A stretch of DNA of 64,000 bases from Mycoemilia scoparia (taxonomy: Eukaryota > Kickxellomycota > Kickxellomycetes > Kickxellales > Kickxellaceae), in contig JANBPU010000015.1 of NCBI GenBank assembly GCA_027575805.1, positions 1-64,000 of the forward strand, in the 5' to 3' direction. A program made the position numbers and the translations under genes. The notes beneath the pieces are model-generated. The model was not told the DNA's origin, ran no database searches, and saw nothing but the letters and a program-made list of their open reading frames with translations. Positions 58,922 through 64,000 of this stretch are shown here, in pieces (position 1 is the first letter of the stretch; every line of letters starts with the position of its first letter).

Positions 58922-59070
58922 ACTGCTTCTACATTGAAGCTACTACTATCGCTGCCGCTACTACTACTACTATTGTTGCTGCTATAATAGCACTAACTAA
59001 CTTACCCCTACCATTCAACATATGATGCCATCATCATTGATTTATAATAAACAAAAGCCACTACACACAC

Positions 59071-59093
59071 ATCATCATCATCATCATCATCAT
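59071..59093. repeat. (ATC)n repeat
   Basis: Seven to eight ATC triplets just after a short CA run; noncoding as far as I can see. The small His-rich frame across it (59022-59216) is a by-product. Confidence 0.8.
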
Positions 59094-59680
59094 AGTCTAG
59101 AAGATAAAAGTGAGCAAAGTAGATACTTATATTCCAAAATAAATAAAGAGCAAAGAAAAGTGCAAGTAAGCTATTTACAGATACAAATATACGCGAAAAA
59201 TAATAGAAGAGAATAAAAGAAAGTCATCAAAATGCCAATGATTTGGTGGTGTGGTGAATGGAGGAATGGTGGTGAATGAAGTTAGTAGTAAACAAATGTG
59301 CGGGTATATTATTGTATGGTGCTGTGTTATATGGAACGAAGTAGAGCAAGAAAGGAGGAGATGTTGTTGCAGTGGTTGTGGTGGTAGTAGTAGTGGTAGT
59401 TAAAGTGTCATCATTGTAGAGTGGAATAATTAGTCGTCATCGTTGTCGTTATTATTATTATCATTGTCATTAAGTGTCATTAGTAACAGCATTAGAAGGG
59501 CATCGATGATGAAGATGATGATGACGAGGATCTGTCGTTAGAGAATACAGCATTATATGAACATAGTTAAGCAACAAGGTTTCTCCTCTATGAATGGTGG
59601 TAGTAATAGTAGTTGTTGTGGTTTAGAGCTAGTTACACACACACACATATATACACCATACAATAGATGTGGGTTGGTTT

Positions 59681-60277
59681 TTAGAGGAAGCTACGGCCAT
59701 CGCTACGAGAACGACTACGGCGTAGATGGAAAAGGTTCATTACATTGACCTTTTTGGTGGGAGATTGGTGACCAGAAGAGCTGGAAGAAACCGAGTTAGA
59801 GGCCATATGTCCACCACTGGGAGTGGTCGGAGAAGACTTGCGATGAGATGAACGACGAACAAACATTGAGAATCTGTTGGTCGATGGCTGGTCATCCTCG
59901 TCGTCGCTAAGATCTAACCAAGAGCCGTGATAGTTGGGGCCGCCAGTAGTGGCTGGTGGGGTGAGACGATCGCCAGTGTTATTGGCAGGAACAGCAGATA
60001 GAGGCATGCCCATGCTGCTGTTGGCAGCAGCAGCAGCAGCAGAAGAAGAAGAAGCGACTGTAGCAAGGTTTTGGTTGAGGGAGCTGTTTGAAGAGCTGCT
60101 GCTGTTAGTGCGTCTACCACCACTGGCGCTGCGACCGAGGCGCAGAAGGTCTGGTGTAGAGGCAGCAGACATGGGGGTGATGTGAGCAAAGTTGTTATTG
60201 CTAGTAGATATGGTTAATGGGGGTGGGAGGACAGCATTCGATGAAATATTGTTAGGAATAGACTTGACTGGTGCCAT
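59681..60277 (-). CDS. Hypothetical Ser-rich 198-residue protein
   Basis: A minus-strand frame from ATG 60277 to a stop at 59681. Start MAPVKSIPNNISSNAVLPPP; Ser/Asn/Ala-rich middle with a run of Ser and one of Ala; a more structured-looking acidic motif (GSWLDLSDDEDDQP) followed by RFSMFVRRSSHRKSSP and a basic end (VMNLFHLRRSRSRSDGRSFL). The SxSDDED-like patch and the basic Ser/Arg segments would be good phosphorylation or binding motifs. No signal peptide, membrane segment or Cys. Low complexity favours a disordered regulator, or the last exon of a larger gene; the upstream 200 bp is a plausible leader with triplet repeats (gtagtagtagt, ggtggt near 60316-60340). The frame is supported by the bias of amino acids over its full length, not by homology. 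Confidence 0.5.
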   Translation of the reverse strand: MAPVKSIPNNISSNAVLPPPLTISTSNNNFAHITPMSAASTPDLLRLGRSASGGRRTNSSSSSNSSLNQNLATVASSSSAAAAAANSSMGMPLSAVPANNTGDRLTPPATTGGPNYHGSWLDLSDDEDDQPSTNRFSMFVRRSSHRKSSPTTPSGGHMASNSVSSSSSGHQSPTKKVNVMNLFHLRRSRSRSDGRSFL

Positions 60278-63200
60278 TTTGTAGATGAGCTAGTAGTGGG
60301 TCCTGTTGTTTTTAGTAGTAGTAGTAGTGGTGGTGGTGGTTTAGAAAGAATAGGGTTAAATTCAGTTAAAGCAAGCAAACAATCAAGTAAAGACAGAGAG
60401 GTAATAGTTTGGTAGAAGGGGAGAATTCGGTTGAGCTCCGAGCCAGTGGAGAAGGACCAAGGTTTATATAAAATCGGTCAGGCCAAATATGGCGAAGGAA
60501 AGAGGAAGGAACGAATAAATCAACGGGTGGTGGTGAGTCAATGAGTAGTAGTGGGTAAGCAGAGGGGGTAGCCACGGGGCGGGGCAAAACGGGTAAGGTG
60601 CCCAGAGAACGAGAGGGACTGAATTTGGCAGGATGCGGCTTTCTTACACAGAGAGCCAGAGACAGGATTAACTGACCGGTTGGCAGTGATTCGCAGCAGC
60701 TCTGGCTTTGCCGCAGATGTGTGGTTGTGAAGCTGGTGAGCGAGCTGAGGGTGGCCGTTAAGTACCGAGAGAGGGCTGTCAACAATTGTCCCACAAGGCC
60801 GCTATTCCAGCACCCTACTCATGCTGCTGCTGCTGCTCCTGCTGTGTGAAGAGCCCTTGTTCCCACTGTTTGGCTTGGCCCACATTCGGCCTACTTCAAC
60901 CGGCTTGTAGTTTCCTCTTCTTGGCCCACCACCGAGGCATAATACTACGAGCAACCAGGCACCAAGCTCACTCCTCCACTGGCTGGCTGACTGTTTGTTG
61001 GTAGCAGCCTTTTCAACATTCTGGCTTTTCTTTGGCCCTCTGGCTCCATAGTTTGTATACACATACTGTCTGTCTCTGCTGGCATGGCTCTCTGCTCTGT
61101 TCAGGTAAGAAGAATCACCCAACCCTCCCCAATTATTCCTCCCTTCCCCCATCTCCCATTTGCTCCTGATATTGGTGCATTTTTATCTCCTCTTCATTCC
61201 TTCCAGATCCAACCCCAAGTGTGTGAAACTCAGTTCAATTAGCCAGAATAAACAATGACAAACATCATAAATGCCAGTTCAGCTTATTCCTTGATTTTTT
61301 CCTTTTTGCTCTATCACATTCAATTGTGATTTTAAGGCTTAGACTGCTTGGACAGATATACACCTACGTCTGGAAATGGAGAGAATATCTTGTACCCGAT
61401 GAGCACTATCGTTGCTATTCCTTTGTCTTCAAATTCCAAGCCATTCTCTCTCTCTCTCTCTCTCTTACTACCCTCACGCCTGCACTAAAGCACATAACCA
61501 TTATTAGCATCAACACTAAAGACACGGGATCTTCATACAGAGAGAGATATAAATATCAACTTGTATAATTCATCAGCAACAATGAGTCAGCCAACCTTGC
61601 GAGTTGTTTATCCATCTATGAGTCCACAATTTAATTTATTCTTGTAGAGAGCCAATTTAAATTATATAAATTGGTTCAATCTATGTACCAGCTAGAGTCA
61701 AGTGATACCACACATACATATACCAAATTGTTAATATAGCGATTCACGGCCAGGAACTTATTTCAGCAGCCAAGAAATAGCAACCAAAGCTGTCAAGGCA
61801 ATAGAATCTATGCCACTTCTGTTTTGATTAGCCTTGTTGAATTCTTTAGTGCCATTAATCTACACGCTTACATCCTCTCTATACACAGAGGCAAAGAAGG
61901 AATGATTTGGGCCCTTTCTTTGTGTATAGATCTGACTCTTGGGCCTATCTATTGACCACCACCACCACCACCCCCGCCAGGCTACTGATCTGTATATGTG
62001 CTGTATGCTTATTAAGTGCTTCGGCTCATAGGATTCTAGCTTTCAGAAAAATATACATAAAGACATCGTATTGGTAGGCAGTGTTTGGATGAACATATTG
62101 GTGTAAAAATCAAAATGGGAGTATGGCACTATCACTATTATTGCAGCTATTTTGTGGGCTGATTTATGCTCCTACTTCTGGCAGCCTTATTCTTTCTATG
62201 CATTGTTTCAAGAAAAAACTTTAACTGGCACATCATGCCTGTGTCTTTATACATACACACATGTGGCTATTGGTGGTGTCAATTGAATTAGATCCCCCCA
62301 ACTAAATAGCTTATAATACCTTGACACGTACTTTGCAATGTCAATTGAGAGATAGAATTGATGTCAACATCTGGGGCAAAGGAAAAAGAGTGCAAAAGCA
62401 TATATATATACACTTGACCGTGGTAAATGTTAAATCCACTACACATCCATGTGCTGTGTTAGAGGAGGCTTCTTCTCAATGCCAGAAATAAATAAACAAA
62501 TAAATCAGTCAAGCATTAGACCGGGTAACTCATGAATGATTTTAATTTTCACATGTATGGGAATATTTGAAGGTTAATTGAGCGAGATGACACCCTGGTG
62601 CCATTTCTGGTTGTTATACTAAACTGTGTGCAAGTGTATGAATACATTTCTGTCATTGATCTGTCCACATTTATTTGTCTTTGGCAGGCAAGCCCTCCTT
62701 AAATTTGGCGGATGAATGGAAGGCAGTGAGAGAGAAGTCCATCCATTGTTGGTACACACATATTTTTCCATACAGAAGTTGTAAGCCATTATAATAAAAT
62801 AATATAGATGGCAAGTGGGCGTGAATGTGACAGTGTAAAGGTGTGTTACCAGATCAGGCAACATGGTAGTTGTTCTCTTGAGAGGACGAATAATGTGGTC
62901 GATGAATTAATGAATGTGTATGTAAATTTGTGTTATGGATGTGTAGCAATCTAACCCTTCTGGGAAATGAATCACATCAATATTTCATAAGGCTTAAGGG
63001 TTGCCTTCATCATTGTTGCTGTATTCTGGTTCACTCACTCACTCGGCTGGCTTATTCATTTACTTGATCTCTCTCTCTCTCTCTCTCTCTTTGTCTCACT
63101 TTGTCCATTCATCACTCTTTTGAATTCTTTAAATGGCTTTTGTGTGTAGAGATAGATCAATTCTTTGGATTGTGCTTTATTTAATTTAGCCTTACATCCA

Positions 63201-64000
63201 TATTCGTTAGTAATTCAGTGTCAAGAAAGTAAGCGTGTGATAGATGAACAAGCAAATCTACATACATATATATATATATATGTGTAGTGTATCAGTGGTT
63301 GTTCTGTATGGCAATTATTGGTCGAGTGAATTCAAGGCCATTGTTTTATTTGACATTTCTTGGTTCAAAAAAGCAAATGGTTACAATAACTGCTCAATTA
63401 ATTGAATCCTCGTTATTATTGTAGTTGTGTGGTCACTGAATAATGTAATATCGGATGGATCTTTGGATTTTCTTCCTCTCTTTATTGCTCTTGCCAGCAT
63501 TCCAAATATTGTTTATCTGTTTACACATTTTATTTATAGCCATTAGTGGTTAAAGTGAAGCAAGGGCTATTTTTATCTAATTTAGCTGATCTTGATGAGC
63601 AAGCGAATTGAAGAGGCTGTTATGTGTTTGGTTAGCTGGAGCTTGAATTGTATTTGCAATTATAAAGATAGCGAGCTGAACACTCAGCCTGAAATTCAAT
63701 CGGCCAACCAGCTATGGTGGTCTTCTTAATGAATATCAATTTTATTAAGATTATCAAAAAATCGATCATCATACCTAAGATTGCAAAATAAGTGTTCCAC
63801 ATGTCGAGCATGCTTGGCAAAGTTCATTTACTGGCTGTGTGGATTGGGTAGGAATCCACTCAAGCGAGAATGGGAGAAAGTGATGATGTGGCATGCTCGA
63901 TTTCCCCTACTCATTAGGGTGTGTATTAGAACCAAAAACCAGCAGCATCAGTGGTTAGCTGGAAATTCCATTGGAATGGCATATATCTATGTACACTCAA
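60278..64000. other. 3.7-kb region without a recognised gene
   Basis: Contains CT microsatellites at 61445-61464 and 63068-63090, a CAC-rich run near 61958-61972 and AT repeats near 63266-63280. At about 61061-61110 a strong donor-like GTTCAG|GTAAGA follows a short ATG segment, which could be a 5' exon of a plus-strand gene lying beyond the window, but no coding continuation is visible. Other frames are short and featureless. Confidence 0.45.

Larger units (their letters stand above)
52106..59680. other. 7.5-kb region without a recognised gene
   Basis: Only short frames, none with a domain or convincing start. Features seen: a 14-base C run at 53936-53949; CCACCT repeats at 55387-55405; a GGT-rich stretch near 55562-55590; (CA)n at 57112-57133; a MITE relative at 57981-58083; ATT and CTA repeats at 58458-58482 and 58788-58801; (AT)n at 58905-58921; ATC repeats at 59071-59093. 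The minus-strand frame near 52930-53105 (55 codons from an ATG) is the most protein-like but is not callable. It may be extended regulatory DNA or hold RNA genes I cannot see. Confidence 0.5.

Noticed and set aside
59022..59216. His-rich 64-codon frame
   Set aside because: Produced by the ATC/CAT triplet repeat; no other coding sign.

Overview
The window is nuclear DNA of a filamentous, probably early-diverging fungus. It is AT-rich, and its introns are short with fungal-type splice sites (GTAAGT/GTATGT...AG). The proteins carry long Gln/Asn/Ser-rich low-complexity tracts. Several are typical fungal types: a PtaB/Adn1-like LIM-binding protein, a fungal Sec7-PH Arf exchange factor and a secreted tyrosinase. 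5S rRNA genes are dispersed. A Zoopagomycota/Kickxellomycotina-like or Mucoromycota-like source fits, but the sequence alone does not fix the taxon.

Layout. 1-3.1 kb holds no intact gene; 0.9-2.15 kb looks like a decayed low-complexity gene. 3.1-8.4 kb (+) is a Sec7-PH ArfGEF. 8.7-9.3 kb (-) is a small secreted protein. 10.7-13.4 kb (-) is UTP4. 15.1-16.3 kb has a small Cys-rich protein gene, a 5S rRNA gene and an inserted block carrying the 5' end of another gene. 19.4-20.9 kb (+) is a tyrosinase. 21.9-25.9 kb (+) is a four-exon gamma-tubulin complex protein (GCP2/Spc97/Alp4). 26.2-28.0 kb (-) is a bHLH transcription factor. 30.4-33.5 kb (-) is an eight-exon LMBR1-domain membrane protein with one GC-AG intron. 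34.4-36.3 kb (-) is the DEAD-box helicase HAS1, head to head with three-exon RRP12 (36.7-40.9 kb, +). 43.0-46.8 kb (+) is a Gln-rich PtaB/Adn1-like co-regulator. 47.5-49.0 kb (-) is an unfamiliar protein made of about ten degenerate 30-residue repeats. 49.8-50.3 kb is a second copy of the Cys-rich gene plus 5S unit. 50.9-52.1 kb (+) is four-exon UTP23. From 52.1 to 64 kb I see only one plausible small gene (59.7-60.3 kb, -) in microsatellite-rich DNA.

How the genes relate. UTP4, HAS1, RRP12 and UTP23 all act in 90S/40S (HAS1 also 60S) ribosome assembly, and they lie within 42 kb of two 5S genes. The other genes cover vesicle traffic, microtubule nucleation, transcription and secreted oxidative chemistry, with no obvious common pathway.

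Most unusual items. (1) A duplicated unit of a tiny Cys/His protein gene converging on a 5S rRNA gene, one copy with a 511-bp insertion. (2) A short inverted-repeat transposon (MITE) family in several copies. (3) The novel tandem-repeat protein. (4) A tyrosinase with a periodic amphipathic insert. (5) A likely GC-AG intron.
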